A program made the position numbers and the translations under genes. Below, in pieces: positions 33,931 through 45,389 of a stretch of DNA of 64,000 nucleotides (position 1 is the first letter of the stretch; every line of letters starts with the position of its first letter). Source of the stretch: Asterella californica (lineage: Eukaryota; Streptophyta; Marchantiopsida; Marchantiales; Aytoniaceae); the NCBI GenBank assembly GCA_036924285.1, contig JAYKYS010000006.1:21612001-21676000 (forward strand), written 5' to 3'. The notes under the pieces were generated by a model that was not told the origin of the DNA, did not search any database, and saw nothing but the letters and a program-made list of their open reading frames with translations.

Positions 33931-34040
33931 CGGATTCTCACTTCTTGTAACAGTCATGAGCCCGTTCAAGCATATTCATCCGGTCACGGGCCTGTTCGAG
34001 CTAGAATACCGAATACGGGGTCCGTTCAAGCAAAAGACGG
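33931..34040. repeat. MULE right terminal inverted repeat
   Basis: Inverted counterpart of 29499-29608. It contains CAGTCATGAGCCCGTTCAAG, then GGTCACGGGCCTGTTCGAG and ACCGAATACGGGGTCCGTTC. The target duplication follows at 34041. Confidence 0.9.
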
Positions 34041-34049
34041 TGTATTATA
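34041..34049. repeat. Target-site duplication, right (TGTATTATA)
   Basis: Identical to 29490-29498. Confidence 0.9.
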
Positions 34050-35102
34050 GAACTGTCTTTGTATATATAACATGCGTAAGAATATTTCCATCTGAAAAAA
34101 TCTTGACTGCATGAAAGATTCCGATATGCACCCAGCACGGATATGAACCCGAGACCATGGTTAAGTTTCAAATCTCCCACCCCGGCCCACCTTCTTGGAA
34201 GTTGTTGTGTACAGGTTTTACGCGCAAGGCAATTCAGAATCTCGTGAATGCGGAGACTACTGGACTGCTGTATCCCCCCCAGGCTTCCAATGAACGGGGA
34301 CCACCTCAGCAGAGGTTCAGTTCACACGTGGCAGTCCGAGGAACCAGCAATGTGATGTGCTGGGTGAGACAGGAGCAGACATGAGAGCGATGACAGCAAA
34401 TGCGAAAGCGGAAGCTGGTGGCTGGAGCTAGAAGCACGAGACGAGCACAACACAGTTCGCATTTTTGTTTCTCGTGCCCAGCTTGCAGGTAGAGCGACAG
34501 GCAGACAGACATGCCGATGGGCGGGTGAGCGAAAATTCATTCACACATGACCGGATTGTCTAGTGCGTCGACCGGGCTATGAGATTGTGCACTTCTGTTG
34601 TAATCTGTAGCGCTAGCTCGTCGCTAGACTGATTTGAGAAATGTTGCTGCTCGTGAAAACACCTCTTGTAGATATTGAGCTCCGGCTGCTCTCGCTCTCG
34701 CCTCTTTCATCTAGTTCCTTCTCTCCCTCGCTTTCCGGCACCTGTCCGAAGCTCTAGCGTTACTGACGGGAAGAGAGAGCGATCAAGCAGTAGGACTAAG
34801 ATTTTCCATTTTTCCGGGGAATTCGGAGGAGATTGATCGCTGGCTGAGTCAAGCCACGATAGATAGCTAGATAGAGCTAGACTGATCGGGTCGATGTTCT
34901 TTGGGCCGCAGTCGCTCAGTCGAAAAGAGTAGAACTCGCCTTGATTTTAACTTGAGCTCGGGAGATTGGCTCGGATTGGTTAAACTCCGGGAATTGTGAG
35001 CTTGTTGTGGCCAAATTTGAACGTATCGAGCGACTGAGGAAATCTTCTCAGTTCGAAGAAGGAGGAGGATTCAGATCGAATCTGAAGAATAGGAAGACGA
35101 AC
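34050..35102 (+). promoter_or_regulatory. Upstream region and 5' UTR of the SIP gene
   Basis: No gene seen. The segment from about 34660 is rich in CT/GA (CTCTCGCTCTCGCCTC), common in plant core promoters and 5' leaders. The frame of the SIP gene is open upstream of its ATG to about 34980, but only GTG-type starts lie there, so ATG at 35103 is preferred. The nearest mobile element, the MULE, ends at 34049. No TATA box can be assigned with confidence. Confidence 0.4.
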
Positions 35103-35852
35103 ATGGGTCAAGCACCTAAAGGTCTGAAGTTGGCACTTCTGGATGGGATTCTATCGTTCGTTTGGAATCTTGTCTCATCGTCTATGGGCGTCGCGATGTT
35201 TGTAATCGGCGAGTATATGGATTACAAGGGCGATCGGACTCCTATTATGTACGCGCTGATACTTGTGGTCAGTCTGTTGTTTGGGGAAGCTTCGTTCAAT
35301 TTGGGAGGACCGGCATGGAACCCCACGGGTCCATTGTTGTTCTACACGGTGGGAGCGGGTGAGGATACGCTCCTGACGATTCTAGTGCGCATGCCTGCTA
35401 TGGCAATTGGTGCAGCGGGAGGAATTTTGGCTGCGACGACGTTGATGCCTTCGACTTACAGGCCATTGATGGGATCAGGACCGCAACTGAAGACAGATTT
35501 GTACAGCGGAGCTCTGGCAGAAGGATCACTGACCTTCGCTCTAAATCTGGTCGTGCTGTACATCATTCTGCGAGTAACTAACAACAGGATCTTACAGACT
35601 GTTCTGATCATCACCGCTGCCCTCACCCTCATTCGGCAAGGCCCCAATTACACCGGCCCAGCCTTGAATCCTTCGGATGCATTCGGGTGGGCCTTCCTCA
35701 ACAGAACCAGTATGTCAGCGGAGCATGTTTTAGTCTATTGGCTCGCTCCTGTCTGTGGCACTGTGGCTGCTGCTTTGGTATACCGTGGCTTTTTCGGATC
35801 TCCTAGCGATGCAGGAGCAGCAGCAGCGAAGGAGAAAACGAAAACGGCTTGA
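35103..35852 (+). CDS. SIP1: SIP-class aquaporin (small basic intrinsic protein)
   Basis: Intact 249-residue MIP-family channel in one exon, ATG 35103-35105, TGA 35850-35852. Six membrane helices are apparent (about 8-35, 48-66, 92-115, 137-157, 162-178, 206-228). The first pore loop has GPAWNPTGP (NPT at 73-75) and the second GPALNPSDAFGWAF (NPS at 189-191). SIPs are known for an altered first NPA box (NPT, NPC or NPL) with a normal second NPA; here the second is also changed. The short N-terminus, the length of about 240 residues and the Lys-rich tail KEKTKTA are typical of SIPs, which act in the ER membrane and pass water weakly or regulate ER ion/water balance. The family assignment is strong; substrate is not inferable. 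It stands alone; no neighbouring gene shares its function. Confidence 0.9.
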   Translation: MGQAPKGLKLALLDGILSFVWNLVSSSMGVAMFVIGEYMDYKGDRTPIMYALILVVSLLFGEASFNLGGPAWNPTGPLLFYTVGAGEDTLLTILVRMPAMAIGAAGGILAATTLMPSTYRPLMGSGPQLKTDLYSGALAEGSLTFALNLVVLYIILRVTNNRILQTVLIITAALTLIRQGPNYTGPALNPSDAFGWAFLNRTSMSAEHVLVYWLAPVCGTVAAALVYRGFFGSPSDAGAAAAKEKTKTA

Positions 35853-38800
35853 GTTTTTGCAGTTACTGTAACGGATGCTTGACATGACAGTGGACATTTG
35901 ACATGTATCACTACCCATCATGCTAAGAAAGCAAGAATCCCAGATTGGCCAGCCGCAGAAGCTGCAGGTTTAATGGTCACACATAGTTTCAGTTACGGGC
36001 TTCTCCAGTGTGGTAAATTCTACTAATCAGGGCTTATCAATTCTGTCACGCTCCTTATTCTTCGTACTTTCTGAACGAATCGAGGCAAGACACTGACATG
36101 TTTGAGGCCATTCATCACTACAGACCGGTTTTCAGGGTAGAATTAGGGTAGAGTAGAAAAGATCCTGTCCTCTGGAAGTAGGAACTTGATTTCAAACAAG
36201 TGTTAGCTTGCCTTCAGCTGAAAACCCGACCCTGTCACCATTGTTCAGAGCCCTAATACCTCATGACAGGGTTTTGTTGCTATTCAAGACTCTCTGTGTC
36301 AGCTTCAGAGGTCAGTCAGTCTTCGCACTATGAGGTATTATATAGTTCAGGATGAGGCTGCTGTGTTAGGCAACCAATTCCTCAACATAGATGATGGGAG
36401 AGAGAGTTGCCACTGGGGGACTGGAAGCAAACAGCTTGATCTGTCGTGTGAAGGTAGTTTGTCTTCTGAGAAGCTTGCAGGGTCCCAGAGTGATTCCCCT
36501 CGTTCCCTCGATGTGCGATTCTTGGGGAAAACGGGAGCTCATCACACCCCGACTGGAATATACGTCCATTCTGCCTGTATGAGGGTACCGAAGCTCTTCT
36601 GTCAGGTCCTGCACATCCTCAGTCGACGCCCAGCCTTTCACGTTTTCTTCCATCTGTGTGGAGGTGTACTTGTCTCAGACAACCAGACACACACTCCACA
36701 GCTGTGTGTCGTCCGTATGTACTATGAGGAGAAATCACCTGCAAAGGCCAGTTTTTGCGGCATGCCGAGGTATGCGGCGCTCGGAATAGAATCTTGTGTA
36801 TTACCGCAGAAAATCCGGCAATCGTAAATAGTAAATCGTCGGTTTTAGGTAACTTGCCGGTTTTCGCTTATGTTACAGATAAGTGCAAAGATAAAAGTTA
36901 TGATTCTGTAAGCCAAATAATTTCAAATTATGGAGAAAAGTACTGGTCTGGAGAATCTTATTTCCTAATCTTATAATTAAGCTTATTAATCTTATCTTTC
37001 AGGTCGGAATCTTACTAAAATCTAAGTTAAGTGGATTATTATGATCTCTTCAGTGAAACTTTTCGAGTTGTGAAAAGAAAAATATTTGGTTTGGAAATTA
37101 TAATTTCATTTCGGAATCTGTCTAAAGTTAAAACAGAGTTCGGCTCACTTCGTGCAAGTAGCAGACGCTAAACTCCGCCTCTGCTGCCGTGGTCACTAGA
37201 GGGGAACTGACCGGTTGTGGTTAGAGTGGGCCGAGTAATCTCTTCCTTCCCTGTTAGTGGGGATTCCATGTTACGTCTCCTAGGTTAGTTCACCTTCTTC
37301 CTAGATGGCAATATTCATATTTTAAATTATAAATAATATTCCTTTTAAAGAGTTGTTGTAAATTTAAAATATTAGATTTCTATTTGTTCTAATTTGAACA
37401 ATTGGTTTAAACTAAATCGGGACAGTTTTGTGTATTTTGTTTATTGTTTAGTTAGATGTAAAAGCATAGCATGGACAAACGGACGCAAAGAGACTTGACG
37501 AAAGAGTAGCCAATTCGTTCGGCTTTCTCCGTTTTGGTTCTCTTTTACGTGCAGCGGATTTTATTTCCGAAACTGCTGGAAATAGTCTTTTAATGGAACC
37601 AGCCGCGTCATACTTCAAATCAAGGTGATACATTTTTTGAGTTGTCATTATTTAAATACAGACGCGCCAGATCAAAGAAAAAAGAGAAGTGAGTAACACT
37701 CTAGGGGTGGGATGCATATTATTCGTAAGTTCATGAATGTGAGATATAATCTCACAACCCTAAAATATATGCAGACAACATAGATTTTGAGAATTATTAT
37801 TCGATTGTTGTTAAATATTAAGTGAAAAATTTATATTCAATTGATGAGAAAACTGTATATATAGATATGTATTATTAATCCAGACTTGGAACGTGAGGAG
37901 ACTCTATCAACTATAAGGCATGAATAGACTGTCTTGCTTTTGATTGTACAAGTCTGAAAACTAGTAGCTATTATATATTAATTTATCGTAATTTTAATTT
38001 GTTATCTTGCCTTTATAGGAAGTAAATTAAACCCCTACATATATGGGTGAGAATATACTATCATAAATAAACATGAAATAATTTGCTAAGGTAATAAAAT
38101 CCAAAGATTATCCAGAATGACTTGTGCTCAACTTGATAAACATATATTTAATATTGACATTTGTCCAATATATTTGCTTGTATTTGGGCCATTTCTAGTA
38201 TAAATCCGCGCTGCTTGACTCCATGTAGGAGTACACATCACGCTGGCTTCACTGAAACCGAAAAAACTAACTTAACAGACAAATGAAAAACACTCCACAA
38301 TCATGTAATAATTTAGGGTGTGTGGATAGGTAATCATACAAAGACAAATGTGATTAACGCTGGAAAACGACTAGACTCTTTACAGTCCACTTTCGTTGCA
38401 AGCTTGGTATGATGGTTGATCGTGGATGGCTATATTGCGCAATAGGAGTGGAGGCTTTTACTTGCTGGAATATTGTACGTTGCTCCACATGGAGATGTGC
38501 CGGACGTACAAGAAGACGTGAATGACTGAAACTCGACTCTGTGATGCCGGTGGATGTCCTGACCACGGATACCGCCTTGTGGATGTCCGGACACCGGCAG
38601 CCCGACTCTTGAACCACGACGGGTACTCCGTACTGTGTCCCCTGTCCGTCCCCGCTTTCGGTTGCGGCGTCGGTTCTGTCGATATCCACTCACCCCTGTT
38701 GCCACTACTAGTGTACCAACCGGCAGTGTCAGTGGTTCCGTTAGCATCATAACGCTCCACTACCGTAAATGGTGTAGCCATCAGAAGCTCCTTGTGTCTC

Positions 38801-40241
38801 GACGCCTTGAGGATCCACCACTTCTGGTATCTTTTGGTACTGACACTCACACTGAAGCAGTTGCTCACGGCCTCTGAAGTGGTATAGAGTACGGAACAGT
38901 GATGTTATTCAACACTTTGCATCTTCCGATACTGCAGCTGATGCTCGAATATCAGGCTGGCATAGGTCCATTAATCCTCCATAAGTGCATTGGACTGAAT
39001 CCATACAAGGAGCTTTGAAGCTTGGAAAGGATTACTGGACTGAATCCATGCAAGAAGCTCTGATCATTTGCATACGGTCTGTTGCTAGTAGTCATGCATC
39101 ACAGCCAAATTTCACTTTACTGTGGTGTCCTTTGGCGCTTTTACCATCTGTATGAGATGCAACAGGACAAATTGAAGTACAAACGCGTCAAGAAACATAG
39201 CCTGGTTGAATCCGAAAGATCACTGGTTGAATCACTCAGATCATAGAGACGGCGCCACCGTCAGCTGGACACAGCACATGATACACACAAATCTACTCCT
39301 GCCAAACTGCGTTGACGGAGCAGTGTAGTTTCGACACCCAATATGGCTGTACATGATGAAATCTACAAAATGGTCACGAGGGCAACATGAAACTTTTCAA
39401 CATCCATACTCCTGTGGACTTGCAGCATAATGAGTTTTGACCAAAAACCCCATGCTAGGCCCTACGGACTCGCTACGCTCCTCAGATTTTCCAAGGAAAC
39501 TCTTAATAAACTTGATCCAGGAAAGAATTCACTTTAGTGCGACAGGTCGCAAGCCGTCCAGTGCAGCACCAAAATTGGACCCATCAGGGCTGTCCAACTA
39601 TTATTACTTCCACACCAGATGCTCTGGTCGCCAGCTTCCGACATCTATAATTTGCAGGCTAACGCCATGTTTTGATTTCCAAAGTCTTCAGTTCAGTTTA
39701 CTTCACATTCCTAGCCGTGGATAACCCCTAAGCATGTCAGACCCACCTCTTAAGTGGTCACATGCCGGTTGTAAATGATAAATGAAGGCTGAATTACATA
39801 AGAGTGGATCTCAATCCACCAATGAAGGAATATGAAAAAGCAGATAGAGCCAAGGCGTTCACCAATCAACATCCTCCTGTGATAATCATTTGGTACTTCG
39901 AGAAAGTGCTACCTGAAAACTAGAAACTTCTTCCCAACTCTGTATGTCAAGAAACAAAACTCAACTCGTAGCCTCCCACTCGAAATTTCTGAATGGCAAC
40001 AACACTCGTACGGCAAAATGCTCGGGGGCAAGGTCTAATGTTTGTAAGGTCTAGTTTTGGGACAATCGATTTCTGAAAGGTCTAACTAAATCGGTGAAGC
40101 CATGCTGTTCTGCTCCTCGAGGCACTGTTTGTCTGGTGACCTCCACTGTACACAAACTTGGCAGTATGCCCTTATCCTCTTCTGGATCACCGACGATATT
40201 TAACAACACTGGTTTTAACACCCGGAACAATGCATACCAAT
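35853..40241. other. 4.4-kb interval without a supported gene
   Basis: 35853-36300 probably includes the SIP 3' UTR. A 165-codon plus-strand frame at 36330-36827 has no recognised domain and no homologous-looking motif. 36880-38340 is AT-rich with a small hairpin near 37737 (TGTGAGAT pairing with ATCTCACA). 38354-38877 has long frames on both strands in several registers, a result of CG-rich composition rather than a gene. 39400-40240 shows nothing I can support. Confidence 0.4.
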
Positions 40242-40901
40242 CTATTTCACAGGCGAGCAGCATATGCAGCTGCTCAAGAAAGGTTTGGAATGGCTCTTCT
40301 TCTCATACATGGACGGAGTAGATGGTTTGGTTGGTGAAGCTTTTCCGCCTGATACAATTCTTTTGAATAAGTTACCCCTCGGTGACACAATAGGAGTTTC
40401 TTTACCAGTTGGGGCGCCCTCATCTCCACCTTTGTCTGCTGCATCGTCTTCCGCTATAAGGCTGCGCAAAGGCGTTCGAGGTCTATCTACCTTGCCACCC
40501 TTCTCGTTAACGCCATTTCCATTGCTTGTTGTTCCAGAACCCGACGCTTCAGGAGCCAAAGGTGAACCGTTAACATACTGAATCGGATCGTCATCTTGAG
40601 CCGAGCTTTCCCTCACGTCTGCACCAGAAGTCTCGCCATCTCTCCGGGTCAACTCCTGCGAGTGCATCTCCCACAGTCGATCCTGCTGAGAGTCTACAAA
40701 CAGGGGGTCAACTGCAGGCTGCTTAGTAAGAAGCACCGATGTGTCATCGTCATGATCCACTGGCCTTAGACTGGGGGAGACGTTTCCAACTGCGTTATCA
40801 CTCTCTGAACTTTTGATGATGCTGGTTTCTGCAGAGCCCAGACACCGAGTCAGAGTCAGCTCAACTTGCCTCGCCAACAAATCAGAGTCGTAGAAGGTGC
40901 T
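40242..40901 (-). CDS. Last exon of the zinc-finger protein gene
   Basis: Starts after CTCTCAG (acceptor at 40902-40903) with SerThrPheTyr and ends at TAG 40242-40244. Contains the short motif PRTPLRSLIAEDDAAD and a basic Ser/Pro-rich stretch (SPRGNLFKRIVSG) before the Cys-rich end CICCSPVK, which could be lipid- or metal-linked. Open over the whole length. Confidence 0.6.
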   Translation of the reverse strand, partial: STFYDSDLLARQVELTLTRCLGSAETSIIKSSESDNAVGNVSPSLRPVDHDDDTSVLLTKQPAVDPLFVDSQQDRLWEMHSQELTRRDGETSGADVRESSAQDDDPIQYVNGSPLAPEASGSGTTSNGNGVNEKGGKVDRPRTPLRSLIAEDDAADKGGDEGAPTGKETPIVSPRGNLFKRIVSGGKASPTKPSTPSMYEKKSHSKPFLSSCICCSPVK

Positions 40902-43900
40902 CTGAGAGCACTTACTCGCAAACTACTTCACCGAACTAGAGACAAATGGAACAAAGTGGACCAAATTTCTTCTAATGAGGATGTTATATTCATACGTCGA
41001 GAATGGCAGATGTTCTCATTGACCACACTCTAGTATAGAGTTAACACGCAATTAGCCCGGCCAGGTACTATATTCGTACGTCGAGAATAGCAGATTTTAT
41101 CAAGGACCACTCACTAGTACAGAGATACGGGGCCAAGTACATAGTAAATAGCCAATAAGGGCCGAATGTGCGCTAAACTGTCAAGCGGAGTTAGCGAATT
41201 ATTTGTAACCGAAGGGTGAGCCGATGGGAATGTGTAGCAAGACGCAAATTTCCAGATAAGGTTCCCTTGGTATAGAGTGTGATGCAGAGTGCAATGCAAC
41301 CGAGAAAGATGCAATTAGACTGATTCTACTAACAAGTGCAGAACGGGAAAAGCTGGAAATGAACTGACAGAGCAGGAGTTACACCGAACGATAGTGTATG
41401 GAGTGAAGATCGTCGATGGTGAGAAAGAATGAGATAGCCAAGAACCCCACGAAGAGCTTTAAATTTGAAGCGCAAAGTTTTATCGACTATATAGTAAGAA
41501 GCGATTATAAGGATGTTAGTGATAAAAGTGAACCCAAGTATCTGAAGACAGTGAGACCGTAAAGACGTGGCTTACCACTCGAAACTTTAGACGACGCAGT
41601 CTGGTCCGCAACAGGTTCGACACTGACGACATGAGGTAAGGCAACCTTGTGTCCAACAGCTTCCGCATTCCCTTCCATTTCAGCAGCAGGAGCATCAGAC
41701 GGGTCTCCTGGTTTGGATGAAGTATCGTACTGCGCCCGCTCTTCGACTGCAACGGGTGCAGCCACTTCAGAAGAACCCTGTTCCTTCGACGATAAAGTAT
41801 CAACAGCAACGTCAGGACCAGACTGCTCCTGAACCGGAGATATGGTGATGGCTTCGACATCCTCCACGTTTAGAGCCTCTTTGTTCGCAATAGCATTCTC
41901 AGTGTCCAGTGGAGTAACGCCTTCTTTGAGACCAGACTCTGTACTAGTAATCACTTCAGGTACCCGGACTTCCTTCTGAACATTTTCGACATCAACGACC
42001 TGCCCTGAGGGTTTGTCCAATTCCGAATCCTCGGGAACTTCTGCAACCGTGAGAAGAGATGTATTTCTCTTATCAAGGACAAGAGAAGGACCTCGACTAT
42101 GAGAGGCGGTTCCTGTTTCTTGTTTGGCACCTTCGTCCTGGGAAGGGCCTTCTTTCTTTGGAAAGACCTCTGTACTTTCTTCCTCAGCTATTTCATCTAT
42201 GAGAACTGTGTTTTCTCCCGCTGCCTGTACCTTCTCGGCAGAGGAAACAATAGCAGCATCAGCAACCTGCACATTCTCTACTGAGAGGTTATTATCTGAA
42301 TTACCATACGGTACCTTTACCCCAGAGATGTCTGTAACACCATCCTTCACAGACGCTGTGTCTTCGCTTTCGACACTAGCCTTGACGTGGTGTCCTGTGC
42401 TTCCCCACATTTCCGCCTCGGATTCAAGACTCATCTTCCCTTCAGTACCCACTGTCTCCGGTGCAGCAACTTTCCCACCGTCTGCAGCTGAAGATTCCGT
42501 GGGTAGTGTAATCGTGGCCTCGTGGATTGCTGATCTTTGATCCTCCGAAACAGCAGGTTGAAGTTTTGCGACCTCTCCATTTTGAGGAGTCCTGCTGGAT
42601 TTCCCGTCAACGCTGTGCGTCAGTGGTGATCCAGTCGAAGATAGCTCACCACTTCTCTTCGAACTAGGAACGTGTCTCAGAGGCTTCCCACTGACAATCG
42701 TCGGTGAACTGTCAGCACTCTTCCTTCCTACGGACTCGACATGTTTGAGGGGCTTTCCACCTGGGGACATTTCACCGCTCTTTCTTCTCTCTTCTTCTCC
42801 ATGTCTCAAGGGCGATCCACTGGAAGATAACTCTCCACTTTTCTTCCCGTCAGCGACGTATTCTTTCCACGTGTGGGGCTTCGAACCTGCAATTCTCTCC
42901 AGCTCCTCAATCCTTTTCTTAACACTGATCTTTCTCTCCTCCTCTTCTTGCTGCTGCTTAGCAGTCAGTGTTCTCGTAATTCCGTCAGGACGTGGAGGAG
43001 AATTCCTTTTCACAGGAGTGGACATAATCCTTTTAACTGGAGAAGTAATGGGTGAAGATACTTTCTTCGAACTAGATGGAGAACTGACAGGAGTACTCCT
43101 TCTGATGGGAGAGCCCCAAGGAGTTTCCTTCTTCGCTGGAGAGCTTAGATGAGAATCTCGCTTAGCTGGTGAAGTAAATGGGGAATCACGTTTACCAGGA
43201 GAGTTTACGGGGGAATTCTTTGAAGACTCGGAACCTGTTGAGATTGTAGGTTTAGTAAAGGTTCTCTGAACAGCTCCGGGGTGTTTTACAGGCTCGTCTT
43301 TGGCGTCGGCCTTTACATGTGCTCGAGGGATAGTTGTGGAGGAACCCGCATTGATAACTTGGTCAACTTGGTCTGCATGATCAACTGCAAACCAAGTGTC
43401 AGAGCAGATTATTCTCTTTCAGCCGGTTGTTTGGAACAATCTATCGGAAGCGAAGACGCCGTGATTGTTAGACACTACGAACTCTCCTTGGTTCGACACC
43501 AAGGAACCAAGGAGAGGTTCCACACCTAAACACCCTTTAAACCCTAAGCCATAGAGTAGAGCAGGCTAGCAGTAAACTACGGTTGTGACAACGTGCGCTA
43601 CCAGGGGTGGAGTTAGAAACCACTCCATAGACAAGGCAGGAGATCAGAGGACTGACAGAGAAATACTTTCATACCATCAAAACTGAACAGCACGTTTCCT
43701 CATTACAGGAGTTACAATGGATATACCAACCTTTACTGTTAAGTTCGTCGTCAGAAGAAGCATCATCCGAAGAACCAGGAGGCACCTCGACGCCAGTATA
43801 GATTTTTTCACATACTTTCTTGTGGTTTCTCCTGTGCTTGGCACTTGGGTGCGCGTTTGGATATGTCCATCCACATTGTCGGCAAATCCACAGGTCGCTA

Positions 43901-45389
43901 TCCTCGTTAGTGGAATAGGCACCTGCTTCCAGAACTAACTTTACTGTCAGATATTCTGTCCATCTTAAACGCGGGTCGTCAATTACAAGAATTAGGGCGC
44001 ACGCAAGTTTAGGTTCATCATTTTGCAACTTAAATGTTCGAGGCAGACACACCAGTCTGGTGTAATAACTGCAATTCGACCCAAAAATGTTCCTCAAGGT
44101 GCTGGGAATTTTATAAGTGGCTTACCTGCTTTCAGTTGTACGGCACTTCCTCCTTGGGTCTCGAGCTCAACCACATCGGGGTGGCTCACGGCAGCACGAG
44201 CAAAAGAATCCACTTGGGCTAGGTTTCCCTGGAGTGTAGGCTGATTTGAATCCCCGGAGGATGTGACCTTCGGCACAGAGGTAACCGATTCCTTATCAAC
44301 AGAAGATTCGCCGGTGACTGACTCTGATCCGCTTAGGATAATCGGTGGAGTCCACTTCAAGTCTTCATCAGGATCACTTGGTTTCGCTGCGACACACTCA
44401 CTCGTCAGAGAGATTTTGGGGGCTGAGAGACCACGCGACAGCCGACATCGGTGTTAGCTAGATGGCAAACAAGAGACAACTTCAGGTATCAAGTCTTAGG
44501 CCAAAATTACCCAAGAGAAAGTACGAAACCACCCTAAACCAAACTAGTCACTTTAACGTCACAGGTAGGAATCCTACTTGGCCAGTTCTAGGGTCAGATC
44601 CAGATTCAGTATACGTGCTTTCCCCATTCGTGTGATGGACTATACGGTTAGTATTTTCGACCTTGTGGAAAGGCCAATTCGGTAGAAGTTCAAACTGACT
44701 AAATTTCAAGGTTCAACACGTTCGCACAGAAACACAGCTAGTCCTACCTTTAGGAGCAGTGTACTCAGTTCCTGGTAGTGGTGTATTGCCGGACCTAACG
44801 CCTGCCACCCAATACAATAGATTAGAACATCCATTCTACTTCAAGCAGAAGCGAATGGTGAACTGGATTACGAGAAACAGCTAATTTCGTTCATTCAGCT
44901 CGCATGACAGATGTGCCAGATATCTGCCATTGATGTTCGACACTGCTGAGATGAGAGTGACCCGCATGAAGTACACTACATTTCTGGATGACGCATGCTC
45001 ACCGGGGGCTTCCTACCTGCTGGAGGAGTTGTGGGTGGCGTTGGGGTTGATTCACGTGAACCAAGTTTATTACTACGAGGAGCAAGAGTGTCAAGCTCCT
45101 TAATGAGGTCCTCCGTGCCCCCCAGCGACGAGCGCGTTCTTCTTCTAGTTTTTCTGTCCTTGAGTGAGGCGGAAGAAGCAGCTCCAGATGTAGGATTCCC
45201 ATTCCCCGGAGCATCTCCAGATGACAAGTCCTCAGGACTATATGGTACATCAGACACCGACCCCGTAAGGCGGTGCTTCGTCTTGGGTTCCAGTTTCGAC
45301 CCGCTCCTAGACCGCGATGGGGGCTGCGCCGCTGGAGGTCCTACCATCTCTTCCCAACCAGAACGTATGCTTGTAGGTTGATTTAAATA
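40242..45389 (-). CDS. Large Ser/Pro-rich protein with one C2H2-like zinc finger (multi-exon)
   Basis: Minus-strand gene with probable exons 45389-45003, 44422-44126, about 44070-43731, 43384-41576 and 40901-40242. GT-AG junctions 45003/44422 and 43731/43384 keep phase 1. The 44126 and 41576 donors are good (GTAAGC) but did not join in phase to the next block by any acceptor I found, so a small exon or a shift is missing there. Exon 1 is Pro/Ser/Arg-rich and basic, with ATG at 45347 or further upstream. Exon 3 has CRQCGWTYPNAHPSAKHRRNH, a C-x2-C...H-x4-H finger. The long exon opens with SP-rich basic repeats, then four repeats built on KSGELS...PLRH, then an acidic Val/Glu/Ser-rich chain. The tail has TPLRSLIAEDD and ends SSCICCSPVK. 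I believe a conserved plant family with this finger and a Cys-rich end exists, but its function is unknown to me. A nuclear or microtubule-linked role would be guesswork. Confidence 0.65.
41576..43384 (-). CDS. Long repeat-bearing exon of the zinc-finger protein gene
   Basis: 603 codons open. The acceptor is TTTGCAG at 43385-43386 and the donor GTAAGC at 41575. Residues 60-125 or so hold at least five units with the core SP-(A/V/I)-K/R (for example FTSPAKRD, LSSPAKKE, ITSPVKR), which resemble proline-directed kinase sites in a basic setting. Next, four units of about 20 residues with KSGELS or KSADSS and PLRH/PLKH (about 42850-42600). The rest is acidic and low-complexity, likely disordered. 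Confidence 0.7.
43482..43516. repeat. Intronic hairpin, 13-bp perfect stem
   Basis: CTCTCCTTGGTTC (43482-43494) pairs with GAACCAAGGAGAG (43504-43516), loop of 9. It lies in the intron between the zinc-finger exon and the long exon, with a telobox-like AAACCCTAA at 43539-43547 close by. Confidence 0.7.

Larger units (their letters stand above)
29499..34040 (+). mobile_element. Mutator-like element (MULE) with three coding blocks
   Basis: A 4.54-kb element bounded by about 110-bp terminal inverted repeats (29499-29608 and 33931-34040) and a perfect 9-bp target duplication. It carries on the plus strand a decayed MULE transposase (29913-32520), an RPA1-like zinc/OB-fold ORF with one stop (32809-33276) and a small coiled-coil ORF (33354-33620). 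The intact ends and target duplication indicate that it arrived as one unit, roughly 1 kb upstream of the SIP gene. Confidence 0.92.

Noticed and set aside
34120..34165. B-box-like word (GGGTTCATATCC on the minus strand)
   Set aside because: Deviates from the consensus and has no A-box or stems; no tRNA called.
36330..36827. 165-codon plus-strand frame downstream of the SIP gene
   Set aside because: Other strand also open in part; no domain; composition not gene-like; possibly part of a UTR or intergenic DNA.
38354..38877. Long frames in three minus and two plus registers
   Set aside because: Simultaneous openness in most frames indicates low stop density from GC-rich composition, not coding.
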